A stretch of DNA of 64,000 nucleotides, taken from positions 4,519,476 to 4,583,475 of the forward strand of contig JAFMSR010000017.1 of assembly GCA_022818135.1 (NCBI GenBank). The letters run 5' to 3'. This document shows positions 50,306 to 63,835 of the stretch, in pieces. Under the pieces are notes generated by a model. The model worked only from the letters and a program-made list of their open reading frames with translations. It was not told the DNA's origin and searched no databases. A program made the translations under genes and the position numbers. Origin of the DNA: Saxidomus purpurata (Eukaryota > Mollusca > Bivalvia > Venerida > Veneridae). Numbering within the stretch: the first letter of the stretch is position 1; each line of letters starts with the position of its first letter.

Positions 50306-53100
50306 GAAACAATTTCAAGACTTTGTACATAAAGAAAACATGTTTTAACTATATATAACATCTGATACATTTTTTCAGTGATCTATTTTCTATATAGTAC
50401 ATTGTATATACTACATGATTATCATTGACTATTGATATCAATACAGCTGTGAAGTTCCATTTTGGATTTAATCAGATTTAAATTATGACTTTTAGACATT
50501 AACCTGAGCAAAGGCTGGTCAAAGTTTGAGAATTTTGTTTTCTCAGTTTTGCTTAAAACTATAATTATATTACACATATTTTTGGAGCACTTCATTGAAA
50601 ATTTTCAAAAAAAGTTCTCACTTTTTTTTAAGTACGACAGATAGCTGTTTTTTTCAAATGGTGCTTTGACTGCAAAGTTGAATAATTTCAATGCAGTAAT
50701 ACTTGGATAATTTGTTCTATTAGTTTCATTGTTGAGCTGGTCTCTAGAAAAGTAACCCACAAACCTAGCCTTCAGTTCTGTAATGAATAGGTCAAAATGA
50801 GAAATTGGTCACTTGCTTGCAGTAGAAGAGGAAATTACAGTGAAGAAAGGCCAGAATATATTGAATATATATATTTTCTACCATGGAACCAGAAGATATA
50901 AAACTAAGATATTTGTTGTGTACCATTGCCTAGTGGACCTAGAAAATAATAAACAAACACAGAATGAAATGCATGAAATATACAGGGCAATGACAACAAA
51001 TGAAACACCTAATTTTCTTGACGTGAATAAGATGCCCACTAACTGTCTCTTCTCAAAATTTTATCATTTATCTACAATATTTGTCTATTACTTGAACCAA
51101 TGTTTCTGGCCTTTCTTCACTGTAATTTCAAACAATTCAATTCTATGCAGATGGCAATGGTAATGGCAGTGGCTAATATACCTTTTTGTAAAACAAAATT
51201 GAAACAGTATGCTTCATGCTTCTTACATTGCAAAATTCAGCCAGGTAAACATTAAGGTTTGATAAACATTTTTACTTTTTTCTTTTCTTAATTTTTGTTT
51301 GTTGACAATTTTAATTTTTATTTACCATATATTGGCATGAAATATTCATTATACCATTGCATGATGAAATACTGTATTAGTATGTGCCATACCTCTGTAA
51401 AAGCTATAAGCACTTGTAATGTGGGACATGATTCCATAAATTTAGAATAAATAATCACCTTAAACAATGACCTAAAATAGTAAACATGGAATCTAAGGTT
51501 GTTGGCTAAAATATGCATTGACCGCACTCAAATTTACATCATAGTTGTGTACATTTTATATAGAACATAATACACAAAAAAATATCGCAAGTAAAACTGC
51601 TGATCAGTCTGAATATATTTTAGATTATAGTAACTTCAAATATTTTTTTAATAAAATACATGTTCAAAAACCAGGTGAAAACAAAGTAACTACATGTACA
51701 TTGTGTTGTAATGTACATTGTAACCTCAGTGGATGAAACATTCCTAATTTACTGTACATCATGTATATATTTTTACATACATTTAATCTCATTTAAAATA
51801 TATTTTGTACCTAAGTATCACTTGTTTCTTACTTGTTAATTTGGACCTGTATCTATGAATTTCATTTAGGTTAGTCTAAAATCTGACTAGGTTACTTACA
51901 AACTAGAAATTTGCCTTGAAGATATATTAATTGGATCAGAAACTTCTTCAAAATTATTTTTATCTACACTCTGGTTTTTTGGCTATTCAGAAGATTGTTC
52001 TTTAAAATCATCTTAAATTACATGATAGCACAAAATTCCTGTTGATGCATTTAAAATGTTCTTGTTTTCAGAAATCTTACAGTTATGTAACTTTTACATA
52101 TGCACTGGAGTTTGTGGATTTTTCATGTTTAAGGTCCCAGGAGCACAATTACAGGTACTTCTTACTTTACCAAACAAATGACGTACTAGCAGAAATTAGT
52201 TTATTTCCACAAAAATTATTCCTAACTTTACTTTTTAAATCGATATGTAAATCTTAGTAAATGCACAGTATTTTCAATGATATTGCAAAAAATAAAAACT
52301 TCGTTGCAACTCTTTCATGAAGAAACAACTTGAATGCGACAGAAAGGCATAATTGTCAACATTGTTTTAGAGCGAACAAAACATGGTTCTATTATTCTAC
52401 GAGTAAATTTATTTTTTCTGTATCAGTAAATTCAAAGTGCTCCTGGGACTTTAAGCTGAAATAAACTAGAAAAATGCTATTTGTGTGGGTCTTAAATTCA
52501 TGACTCACTTCATTGACAAAAATTCAAGCTGTTATAAATATGAATGTTTCTGACAGCACACACTGTCATTCTTGCCTTTCTTTTTGGTAATAAAATGTTC
52601 TTTGTACTGGTAATTTTACAATAAATCACATTATACATGTAGATGCAAGCATGTGTTTGTTTTTATGGCCACTTCAAAACATCTTCATTGGTTGCAATAA
52701 ATTAAGTTTACATTACTCGAGGACATGATATTTCAAGTTTGATTGTTGAGTGAAATAATTGAATGGTTTTATCACAATCATGATGAAATGCTCTTATCAG
52801 AATGACTGTGGTTATCTGATACAGTAAAACCTGCTTAATACAGCCTGCCATGGGGACCTGCAAGGGTGGCCACTTAAATAGTTTCCCGGTTAACTGCAAA
52901 TGGACCTTTCCAGTTTATGGCAAATAAAGCAGGTCAACTGCTCACAGTATCTTGACAAACCCACATGTTCTATTCAGTGCAAATAAAGCCAACCATTGAA
53001 CATGTTATGTCCCAGTGTGGCCACTAGATAATCCAGCAAATTAATTTTAATTATAAACACTGGAACTGCCTATTATCTGCCTTTGGGACTAGTACAAACA
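50306..53100. other. Intergenic stretch after the claudin-like gene
   Basis: Presumed 3'UTR and intergenic DNA. A 116-codon frame at 50813-51163 has no recognisable domain and AT-driven composition; the dispersed repeat at 52.26 kb is the only other item seen. Confidence 0.55.
52260..52455 (+). repeat. Dispersed repeat, copy 2 (partner at 10.15-10.36 kb)
   Basis: Shares AATGATATTGCAAAAAATAA, TTCATGAAGAAA, AACATTGTTTTAGAG and TGTATCAGTAAATTC in order with copy 1. No coding sequence. Confidence 0.7.
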
Positions 53101-53189
53101 AGAGCGTTCACTTTCCCCTGCCACTACACTTCGTCACTGATTAAAACTTACAGTTGGCATGTATATTGGTATGTCACAGGAAAAAGTTA

Positions 53190-53800
53190 TAGTGACTTTA
53201 AAACTGAAGGAAGAGTTTGCTTCACAATCTACCTACCAGTAGGCCATATAAAATCTAAACAACAGAAATGTCCGAGTCTGAAGGGGTATAACTCTGCAAC
53301 TTCTTGATGGATACACACTAAAATTGTGTCTTGCACATCTACTTTTCATGGTAATAATGTGTACAAAATTCATTGAAATCCTTTCAAAACTGAAGGAGTT
53401 TGCTACACAAACTACATTATGCTAAATGAAATTTACCAGTACAAAATAGAAATGTCTAGGTTCAAAGGGACATAACTCTGTAACACCTTGATGGATACAC
53501 ACAGCCATTGTGTCTTGCACATCTACCACTCAAGGCAATTGGTTGTGCTAATATTCAATGCAATCCTTTAAAAATTGAACGAGTTTTCTCCACAAACTAC
53601 CAATGCTACATGAAATTCATGCAAAAGAAAAGTTTAAGTTCAAAGGGGCATAACTCTGCAACACCTAAATGGATACACATAAAAGTTGTGTCTTGCACAT
53701 CTTCAACTCTTGGTGATTATGTGTACCAATATTCATTGCAATCCTATGAAAACTGAAGGAGTTTGCTCTACAAACTACCCATGTCATACAAGTTGAACGA
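53190..53800 (+). repeat. Tandem array, about 180-bp unit, 3-4 copies
   Basis: GTGTCTTGCACATCTAC follows TGGATACACA at about 53309, 53493 and 53671. AAACTGAAGGAGTTTGCT..ACAAACTAC closes the units. The ACATAACTCTG(T/C)AAC phrase is shared with other arrays of this window. Confidence 0.85.
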
Positions 53801-55393
53801 CTGACTGAATGATTCCACAAAAACATGATTTAATTTAATGTAGATTATTAGCGTATACAGGGTATAATTATGATCACTGCTTATTTGTATAGTCTGATCA
53901 TAATCTGCACTGCTTGTTCTTCAGTCAGTCAGTTTTCAGTTAACATGCCTTTAAACAATTTATGATACAGTCCAAATTGAAGATGGAAAAGTACATTCTA
54001 GAAATTTAGCTGAATGCTCCAAAAGGTGAATCTATATGTGTATAACTAAGATATATAACTTATTGGATAAAACTCTTTGGCAGGTTATTATTTAATACAG
54101 GCTCCTCTCAGATTTTAAAAATAAATTTCTTCAAACTGCATGTCAATAAGTATTTTAGAACTTATTATATAAAAGTCCAGTATAAATCAGCATTGTCTAT
54201 CATTAAAAATACGCTACTAAATCAAAAAGCGTTTCAATGTCATAAACAATAGGGTGGCGTTCAATCTCTACTCCTTTCACGATTTCTCCTACCTAGACCT
54301 CTTAAACCATAGGCTTTTTTTAAGTGATGATAGTTGTCAAGTTTTATCATACTTTTTCCTGTACTGGTTTAAGCAGCATCATAAAACATACTGCACAGAT
54401 TTAACCATATTTCTGTTAACTAGCAGTTATGTCTGTGCTTCAAGCTCTCCCCTCCATCTCTCTGAACCATCTTTTATCGGAGGGTTGTCAATTGATCTTC
54501 CTTGGTTTAAGACATCATGAAACACATGTGTAACTTGTACAAATTTGGGAGCACGTTATATTCTGGCAATCACCACATTATCCAGGATATGACTTGATCC
54601 CTGATATGCTTGATATCCTTGTGAGAGACAACATACTTCATCAGGAAGAATTACAACATTTTTAAACTTGAACAAAATATTTATTAACATCATCAATTTG
54701 ATATGGAAGGCAAATGTCTGATAACAGAAACACCTGAATCAATTTGTAAGAATTACAAATTTTGCTACAGATTAACATGACTCCTGATCACGATGCATTA
54801 GGCTAGAAGGCAGTAGAAGAAATCTTAAACCTAAGCTGCTGGTGGGAAGTGAGTCTTCCTCTGCAACTGGCACATGTCCTTACAAGCCTGCCAACCCCTG
54901 CAGCCTGATCATCTACATTGTTGGCTTTTTACACAACATTTTTACCAGTGAGCAGTCCTGTCGAAGACGGACAGGTCAGCACTGTAAGGCTTGATACTGA
55001 TCATTGTAAAACTTCAGTTTTAAATAACAAATACAAGCATTCTCACATAATGGAAAATTGAATTCCATATTGACTTGTGTGCAGTTTTTTTCATATAGCA
55101 ACTATCAAAAGTCTGCAAAAAGAGATCGAGCAGTCTTCAATGCTATTGTAAAATACAGATTTATACTTTCATTCAACCTTTTTAGCTGGATAATCCCTTT
55201 TTATTCAACAGAGTCTTGCAAAATCTACAATATAAAGGTCCTCAACATTGATATTGTCTCTGGATCCTCACTGTTTAAAGTCCCCTCCAACCTGTAGAAG
55301 CCACAAGTCAATCTGCCGAGACTCCTGGTTCGCAAGTTCTGAAAATCTTAGTGAAAAACCATGGATATGTTTTTATTCCATCCAATCTCACTG
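53801..55393. other. Intergenic stretch downstream of RDM1
   Basis: No supported gene. TTTATT at 55372-55377 (AATAAA on the minus strand) lies just after the RDM1 stop and may be its polyadenylation signal, although the 3'UTR would then be very short. Confidence 0.45.
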
Positions 55394-58300
55394 TCACATA
55401 TCATCCTCAAGTTCTTGAAGTATATGTAAATTAATGTCGTCTATTTCTCCCGCAGACATCTTACTCGAGAGATTTACATCATCTGTATCGTCTTCTTTGA
55501 TTGCCTCCGATTCTGGCTTAGCATCCAAGTCATTCACCTAGAAACAGTTAAAACAAAGGCATATTGATGAAATGATGGAATACCTTTAACTGTGGTACAG
55601 TTACTTAATCCACAATGTTCAAAATTATTTTAGATAGATTGCAAAGAAACAGGTACAGTTGGACCTAAGTTCGAGACTAGTCAGCCTTCTCCTTTTTTCA
55701 CTAGGCAGTGGCTAGGTAGCTGGGCTCATTCTTAAATACATCCGAGTTTCATTTTATACCAGGATGTTTTGTTCCCCTAAATACACTAGCCAAGCTATTT
55801 TTCCCCCAAAATATAAGGCATGGGCCTCTTCTGGCCTTCCCCTTTTTTGTAAAAAAAGCCATGACAATACTGCAGACCCTTTCTATTTGAAATTTCATTC
55901 AAAGTTTGCTTTTTTTAGTGGATGTAATGTATATGTGAAAAACAGTACTGAAAGGTTAAATGGATATTATCAATGGTTTTACCCTATTTGCGCACATTTT
56001 GTAATTAAAATAGTTCTGAGAACTGAATTTGTTCAAATCATGCACCTAGAATTGATATCAGCAATACATTAAAGTCCCGGGATCTTTTTACTCTAGTCTA
56101 TCAGTAAATTCAAAGTGACCCTAGGACTTTTAAAATTACATAAATAAAAATTATACCTTAATTAGTTGCTCTTCAGGTATATTATCAACTCTAAACTCAG
56201 GTTTTGTAGTGTCTATTTCAACTGTCACTTTCCCTTTACCAACGACAACCAGCAGTACTTTAGAGAACGCATTTTCTATAGCCCTCTGATGACACAGTTT
56301 CTTGCATTTACACGTTGCTTGGATCCTACTCATTGGATCTGTAATAATCCAAGGCAAAGTATTAAAATAAACTGAATTATCTGCTGCTATTTTATTCACA
56401 GTGACCCACAAAGGTGGCACAAAGTTACTGTATCCGCAAGGAACCTACCTTTACAATCAGACAAATATTTAGTCGTACAAAGCCGTTATGGAAATTCTAG
56501 AAGCAAAATCTCTCATTTAAATTTTCTAGCACCTCTTTTCATCAATATCCACTTCAGACTGTAAATATTGCACTTTTAAAATTCTCTGTTTTAAACCATA
56601 GGTTTACACTTAACATTGAAGCAACATGCTTTGTCCGATGCAAATAATTAAGTTAACAACACTCGTGCAGTGACACAGTAAACATGGGCTTTCTGAACAT
56701 ACTTAAAATACATAATTGCTAGCACTATACTTTATTGACAGATACAGTCAACTGTCAACTGTAATAATATTTTGAGAAAATTGGTTTTGGAATAGATCTA
56801 AATTAGTGATTATCAGTTTACGGATATTGACAAAATTACGTCACCCAATTTTCATATACGATCTTATTTTTGACAACTTGAAAGCTAATATTTCATATGG
56901 ATCTGAATTTGCGTCCTAATTCAAATTAAACCTTCTCAATTTCAAAGCAATCTACAGTACCTAGGTAGTAAAAAATTTGGGTCAAGAAATTGCCTACAAA
57001 GCATATGAGAACCCCTGCCAAAAATACTTGTGAGATATGTGAGGAAATAATACAAGATAATCATAGATAGAACCCCTTTCCCTGTGGGCTTCAAACCATA
57101 CCTGTTTTTGAGTACGTTTCTTGCCACACTCCTACGCCATCAGTCTTCAGGTCCAGTACATTTAGTTGTATGAGGCATACATACTTCACAGTCTTCGTGT
57201 TCACAGTCTCCTCTACTGTATCTTTATCTTCAAACAACTACAACAAACAGGATACTTGATTGTTTTTAAGAAAATATAATAAAGTATGGTAGAGTCTTAA
57301 AAAGATCACCCAGGGAGAAATCCCAGGGTCAGTTGGGACTATAAACAATCTCAACAAACTTTATTTATTTTGACTACATGAATAAACAATCTAAACGAAC
57401 AAATAAAGTATGTTCATATATTAAGAGATGATTATATTTATGCACAAATGGAACACAAAAGAAAACAAAATGAGACTAACAGTTTTTATGCTTGTAGACC
57501 AACTGTTGAATCCGAGATAGTATGCCAACAATTCATAACATCTGCTAAAATACAGCTGTTGTTTGTCCTGAACTTCCTTCTTCCTCTTTGCAAAAGCTAT
57601 CTGAAATAAATCCATTCCAATCTTCTAGAGTTTGCTATTCATATGATATCTATTGAAAAAAGAAATCTAAACTGACCAGCTAATGCTTATTAGCACTCTT
57701 CATCAGCTACTGTACATTTGTACTCCAAATGAGCACATGTACATCACTACACGTATTTCTGAGCAGAAAATGCACAATCACTCTTCTGATCAGCCAATGC
57801 ACATTTGCACTTCCAACCAAGTAATGCACATTTGCTATCCTTATCAACTAATGCCTATTTGTATTCTTGATCAGCTTAATGCACATTTACACTTCTGATC
57901 ATCCAATGCACATTTGCACTTCTGATCAGCCAATGCACATTTGCACTTCTGATCATCCAATGCACATTTGCACTTCTGATCAGCCAATGCACATTTGCAC
58001 TTCTGAACAGTCAATGTACATTTGCACTTCTGATCATTTGCCAATGCACATTTGCACTTCTGATCAGCCAATGCACATTTGCACTTCTTGATCAGCCAAT
58101 GCATATTTGCACTTCTGATCATCCAATGCATATTTGCGAAATTCTGATTAGCCAATGCACATTTAGCACTTTGATCATCCAACTTACCTTTATGCACATT
58201 TGCACTTCTGATCATCCAATGCCCATTTGCACTTCTGATCAGCCAATGCACATTTGCACTTCTGAACAGTCAATGCACATCTGTATTGAAAATTTCTAAG

Positions 58301-61300
58301 AGTAGCATTTTTAGTTGTTAGGTAGATCATGTTATATATTCTTTTCCAGCTTAGTTCCAAATTATCATAAGAATCTGCACTCTTGATCGGCACACATACA
58401 ATATCTTACACTCTTAAACAGTTACTGGTAACAGAAATCATACCTTACACTCCTGATCAGCTAGCATCAACACACCCCTGAGATCTTCTTTAGCAGTAGT
58501 AGCAGCCACAGAAGAATAAAATGTCACAAACGCATAGAATCCACTAGTAGTCTCCCCTAGTTCAAAGATATCATCACATAAAATACATACAGCATACAAC
58601 TACATTTCAGTGGCTGAAACTTTAGGTCATTAATTTCATTAATGCATATTTTTACTGTTTCATGTTATGGTTTTCATCTGAATGAAAATTGCTGCTATAG
58701 CCTGGCCCTATATTGCTCACCTGGCTACCATAAGTTAATGCTACATGCCAAATAATTATCTAGTAAGCTTTCAGAGAAAAATATTTTCAAAGTATTTTCC
58801 TTTATTATATTTGTTTAAGCCTGTGTGAAATCAAGTGACACAATGGACAGAGTCAATTTTGATCCATTAGTCATGATTTGAACAATCTAGGTAGAGGTCC
58901 ACTAGACAATGCTACATGCCAAATATCTAAGCCCTGGGTCTTCCTGTTTTTGAGAAGATTTTTAAAGTTTTTCCTTTCCATTGCCATCTGCATAGAATTG
59001 TTTGAACTATGATAGAGCCTCATGCAAGGAACATCCCTGCCAAGTTTCATAAACATTGGCCCAGCAGTTTAAGAGGAAATTTTGAATAAATGTACGCCAT
59101 ATGAAGGACGATGAGCATTCCTTATATCTCAACATGTAACTTTGAGCTAGAGGAGCTAAAAAAGCACAGACTGAAATCAATCACTGACACATGCAATGTC
59201 TAAAGGCTGCATGCTACACTTTCAGTTGAGCCAACAGTTCACCCCACTGCATCAAAAATCAGGGAAACAATCTCTCCAATTCTTTGTATATTAAAAGAAG
59301 TTGGTACTTAACAGACTGTGCAACACGTGCATTATGGGATTTTGATGTGAAACACTAAGGAAAGATTACTTTACAGTCACTATATTCCCCAATACGTTCA
59401 GGTTGGTGATGCGATTCCACAAAGGGGCATGTGCCAGTAAGTTCAATATTACAAGAGCTGTCAGAAGGACAGCGCGCTCGACTTTTTTAGTGCTTGCCTA
59501 TGAAACAAAACTTTGACAGTTAAGGGCACACAAGACTTTAACTAGGAATTTCTAAGTACAAATCAAGATACATTTTCACAGAGTTATCTTCTCTTGCTTA
59601 CAGATAGGTCTCATGATGGCACATAAGAACTCCAACTTCCAAAGTAATATCTCAAATGGTTAAGTCAACAAGTGGACAAGAATGAAAATTTTAACTGAGT
59701 TTCTAAGTCAAAAAGGGCCATAATTCAAATAAAATCCTTGACAGAATTACCTTCTCCTGCCCATGTTTTGGGATCATGATGGTAAACAAGTATTCCAACT
59801 TTCAAATTAATATCTCAAACAGTTCAGTCAAAAAGTGGACTGGTACGAAAAACTTACCAAGATTCTAAGTCGATAAAAGGCCTTAATTTTTAAAACAAAT
59901 CCCTGACAGAGTTACCTTCTCTTGCGTACAGATGGGGGTAATGATGTGAAATAGCATTAAAAGTTTCAAAGCAATATCTCAAAGGGTTAAGGCAAGTAAG
60001 TGGATTTTAACCATATTCAATGTATTTTCTAAGTAAAAAAGGGGGCATAATTCTGTCAAAACCTTGACAGAGTTATGTCCCCTTGTCTGTTGATGAAGGT
60101 CGTGATGGTAAACAAGTATGGTTAGTTTCAAAAGCAATACCTCCAATGGTTTTGAAATAAAGTGAGGTGGTACAAAAAACTTAACCAAGCTCAATACCCT
60201 TTTAAGTAAAAAAGGGCAATAATTCTGTCAAAAACCTTGACAGAGTTTGTACTCTTGTCTGTAGATGGAGGTTATGATGGTAAACAAGTATGGTAAGTTT
60301 CAAAGCCATACCTCTAATACTTCTGAAATAAAGTGGGGTGGTACGAAAAACTTAACCAAGGTGTGACGTTCCGGCGGAAGGAGGCATAGCTCCCCTTTTC
60401 ATAGAAAAGTCGAGCTAAAAATGCCCTACACATTTTAAAACTTGACTGAAATCTGCACTCTTAAAAAATATAAAAGTTATTAATTTTTAAACCTGTGTTT
60501 TGCTCAGCTTCCTGTTTGGGTTTCCACTGTGTCGGATAAACCTGAACCCCATGTACTAATCCATATGGCTCAAATATCTTTCTAAGCTCAAGCTGAAAAT
60601 ATACAAATGTAAGTCAATAGGCATGTAAATACAGACTTTAAGTATATATACAAAATGTACTCTCCTCATATGACACCAGTATTGTTTTTTCTAGGAAGCA
60701 GACTCGAGAGTGACTAAGATAAGCTACGAGCTAAAAACAAATTAGTATTTACTAAACTAAAATGTATCTTTTGTTTGTACTGTTGGACCAAATTGACAAT
60801 TTAACATGTTTAAAGATGAAAAACAATAAATGAAAATATCAATAATTACTTGGTGATCATAAGACAAGAATACATTAGACTGGACATAGGACAAGACTGT
60901 GCAATAAAAGTTAATGTTGCATCTACTTTAAAGAATAAGGCTCTTGGCTCCAGATAAGCTTTTGGTACCCATCACTTTTTGTTTTAATTGAATTTTCACC
61001 ATCTGAATTGGGTAAAAACAAAACTGTTAACCATCCAGTTTGGCAGTCAGTGGGCATTTGCTTAAAACTGGGTACTTCACAGAAACAGTTCAGTAATTTT
61101 ATGCGTATCATGTAAGACTACATAAACAGGACTCAAGGTAGCACCAGACAAAATCTAGAATTTCAATCACCAAAGCCTTCAACCTACTTTTTAATCTTTT
61201 TCATTGTGTTAAGAATGTATATAAACATATACATTTTTGGAAAGGTCATTTCACCCTCTAAACTCCTAGATGGGTTAGTTTTTAATTGCAGCTTAAACAT

Positions 61301-61531
61301 ATGTGAATTTCACTTTAGCCTTATTTAAGTTTTGGCTTTACTTCTTCATTCATTTGGACATGATAAACACATCAAGGTGAAATTGTAACTTACAACAATA
61401 TCATCTTCATGAAGAACTGATGGTATATTAGTTATGAAAAGATTTTTTCTGCTACTGTCTGGACGTGTAAAATCAATAATTTCAACAGCTGGATTCATTT
61501 GCTTCTGCAGATCATGTTCTTCAGCATCCCT
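55394..61531 (-). CDS. RDM1: RAD52-motif-containing protein 1 (RDM1-like), 5' end uncertain
   Basis: RDM1 is an RRM plus RAD52-motif protein implicated in DNA damage response and nucleic-acid binding. Exons in order of transcription: 61394-61531, 60493-60592, 58444-58556, 57481-57600, 57102-57237, 56157-56338, 55394-55537 (TGA). All phases fit. The RRM begins KNLFITNIPS, continues IFEPYGLVHGVQVYP, has the RNP1-like strand GFYAFVTF, and ends LMLADQECK. The RAD52-motif region has RCYELLAYYLGFNSWS (human: CQELANYYFGFNG), then CHQRAIENAFSKVLLVVVGKGKVTVE (human: AIQKALSDAFQKLLIVVLESGKIAVE). The acidic tail ends LQELEDDM. The 61394-61531 exon opens after an acceptor in mid-frame, so either one more 5' exon lies further right or the internal Met in QKQMNPAVE is the start. 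Confidence 0.9.
57690..58275 (-). repeat. 27-bp coding-phase minisatellite in an RDM1 intron
   Basis: About fifteen good copies of GATCAGCCAATGCACATTTGCACTTCT, with older copies at both sides. Unit variants (GATCATCC, GATCAGCC, GAACAGTC) recur in the same order at about 57950-58015 and 58200-58270, a higher-order pattern. Because 27 is a multiple of three, both strands stay open: nine-residue repeats MHICTSDQP (+) and CALADQKCK (-). The array lies between RDM1 exons 57481-57600 and 58444-58556. Confidence 0.95.
59452..60419 (+). mobile_element. Bivalve-type repetitive element with 11-bp inverted ends
   Basis: GCTCGACTTTT (59476-59486) and AAAAGTCGAGC (60405-60415) are perfect inverse complements. 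The interior has about five degenerate units with AAGGGCCATAATT, CTTGACAGAGTTA and GGTAAACAAGTAT phrases. It sits inside an RDM1 intron. Confidence 0.7.
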
Positions 61532-61624
61532 CTGAAAGATCAAGTGTTATCTAGTATTAAACAATGGTAATCATTGTAACCATATCAAACTGCAAACAAT
61601 ACAAATTGAACCATAAACTTAACT

Positions 61625-62112
61625 AGATGCCCACGTGCAACATGTCGAGCCCACCACATGTCAAAAGGGCTAACTCCTTACCACGTAGAGATGGGTCAAA
61701 ATACACCTAAATATTGGATGTAACATGCATGTTGTACCACAGAAAAGTGGTCTAATTCTAAAAACAAGGGTAGCCCATGGTGGTGAACATTTGTACAAAG
61801 TAACATCAAAATCCCTCCATGCATGAAGAAGAAATGCTCCAGACAAAGATATTCTTGACTTTGAACTTTAACCTCTAAGTGTGACCTTGACCTTAGACCT
61901 AGGGACCTGGTTCTTGTGCATGACACTCTGTCTCATGATGGTGAACATTTGTGCTAAGTTAAATGCATGAAAAAGATATGCTCCGGACAAAGTCATTCTT
62001 TAATTTGACCTTTAACCTCAAGTGTGACCTTGACCTTAGACCTAGTTCTTACGCCTGACACTCCGTCTCATGATGGTGAACATTTGTGCCAAGTAAAAAC
62101 CTGGATGTATTA
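61625..62112 (+). repeat. Degenerate tandem array (about 140-bp unit)
   Basis: TCTCATGATGGTGAACATTTGTGC, ATGCTCC(A/G)GACAAAG and GTGACCTTGACCTTAGACCTAG recur about three times. No gene. Confidence 0.75.
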
Positions 62113-62120
62113 AATTAGGG

Positions 62121-62164
<44 letters not shown>
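62121..62164 (+). repeat. Poly-A tract of 44 bases
   Basis: Uninterrupted A run followed by an A/T-rich stretch. It directly follows the array at 61.6-62.1 kb; it could be a retroposon tail or an expanded microsatellite. Confidence 0.95.
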
Positions 62165-62166
<2 letters not shown>

Positions 62167-62429
62167 ATAAAAAAATAAAAAAATTTTTTATTTCATACCA
62201 ATTTTTCCATACATACCGATAGGCATTGTCAACATGGTCAAAGACTTAGTGAATTATGTCAAACTCATTAATGGATATATGGGGAAGACGTTTACATTTG
62301 CACACTTGTATTGCATCTCGGTCTTTCTAAAAAAAATTGAAGATTTCTAGACACAGCTTAAGCATGACTTTTTGTGTTAAGCAGTTTGTTTGCAGTATTC
62401 AAGTATCTCAGTGGATGATTTTAAAGAAA

Positions 62430-63835
62430 AATTTGGTTAAGTTTTTCGTACCATCCCACTCTATTTCAAAACTATTAAGAGGTATGGCTTTGAAACTTAC
62501 CATACTTGTTTACCATCATAACCTCCATCTACAGACAAGAGTACATTACTCTGTCAAGCTTTTTGACAGAATTATGCCCCTATTTTGAGTTAGAAAGTGG
62601 AATGAGCTTGGTTAAGTTTTTCATACCACCTCACTTTATTTCAAAACCATTAGAGGTATTGTTTTGAAAGTAACAATTCTTGTTTACCATCATGACCTAC
62701 ATCAACAGACAAGAGTACATAACTTTGTCAAGCTTTTTGACAGAATTAGCCCCTTTTTTACTTAGAAAATACATTGAATATGGTTAAAATCCACTTATTG
62801 TGTTAACCCTTTGAGATATTGGTTTGAAACTTTGAATGCTTGTTTACATCATTACCCCCATCTGTAGGCAAGAAAGGGTAACTCTGTCAGGGATTTATTT
62901 TAACAAATGTCAGTAGGACACGGTTTATTGACTTAGAATCTTGGCATAAAACAAACTTTGACAGTTAATAGCCCACAAGCTTTAACTAGGAATTGTATGA
63001 GTACAAATCAAGAAGAGTTATCAGTTCTTGTTTACCATCACGATCCCCATACGATGGGCAGGAGAATGTAATTCTTTCAAAGTAATATCTCTACTTGGCT
63101 TAAGTTAACCATGGATTTAACTGATTTCTAATCAAAAAGGGCCATGATTCAAATAAAATCCTTGACAAATTCCTTGTCCCTGCCCATTGATTGGGAATCA
63201 TTATGGTAAACAAGTATTCCAACTTTGAAAGTTGGAGTATCTCAAACGTTCCATCAAAAGGGACCTATCGTAAAAACTAACCAAGATTACTAAGTTGATA
63301 AAGCCTTGATTTTTAAAACAAATCCCTAGACAAAGTTACCTGTGTTGCCCTAAAGGGGTATAATTGGAATATTGCCATGTAAAAGATTTAAAGCAATATT
63401 GAAACGGTTAAGATCTTATAGTGGATTTTACCCATATTCAATGTATTTTCTTAGTCAGGGGCTTAATTCAAGTCAAAGACCTTGACTGAGTATGTACTCT
63501 TGTTGATGAAGGTCGTGATTGTCACAAGTCCTGGTTAGCCTCAAAGCAAGACCTCCAGTTGTTTTAACATAAAGTAAAGATTTGGTACAAAAACTTTGCC
63601 AAGCTGAAAGACTTTCTAAATAAAAAGGGCTATTATATTAAAACCTTGACAAAGTTATTCTCTTGTCATGTAAATGGAGGTTATGATAGTTAAAAGTATG
63701 GTAAGTTTCAATAGCAATACCTCTAAGACTTTTGAAATAAAGATATTATTACCTACCTTTACCTAGGTTGTGACGCCAACGCCAAGATAGGTTGGAAATA
63801 GATCCATTTTCATAAGAAAAGTAGGCTCAAAACTT
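62430..63835. repeat. Two copies of the AGCTCGACT element in head-to-head orientation
   Basis: 62430-62940 carries antisense phrases (GGTTAAGTTTTTC, CATACTTGTTTACCATCAT, GACAGAATTATGCCCC). From about 62945 the sense phrases follow (ACAAACTTTGACAGTTAA, AAAAAGGGCCATGATT, GGTAAACAAGTATTCCAAC), to a tail TTGTGACGCCAACGCC at about 63768. A further start follows at the right edge. Confidence 0.6.

Noticed and set aside
50813..51163. 116-codon frame after the claudin-like gene
   Set aside because: No recognisable domain, no splice signals, AT-driven composition.
57867..58251. Long open frames on both strands (74 and 126 codons) rich in His/Cys or Cys/Lys repeats
   Set aside because: They are by-products of a 27-bp tandem array (a multiple of three) inside an RDM1 intron; no start context, splice sites or domain.
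57690..58275. CRISPR-like regular array
   Set aside because: Units are contiguous with no unique spacers, in a eukaryotic intron; it is a minisatellite.
62121..62164. Poly-A tract as a retrogene tail
   Set aside because: No processed coding sequence precedes it; only a degenerate array does.
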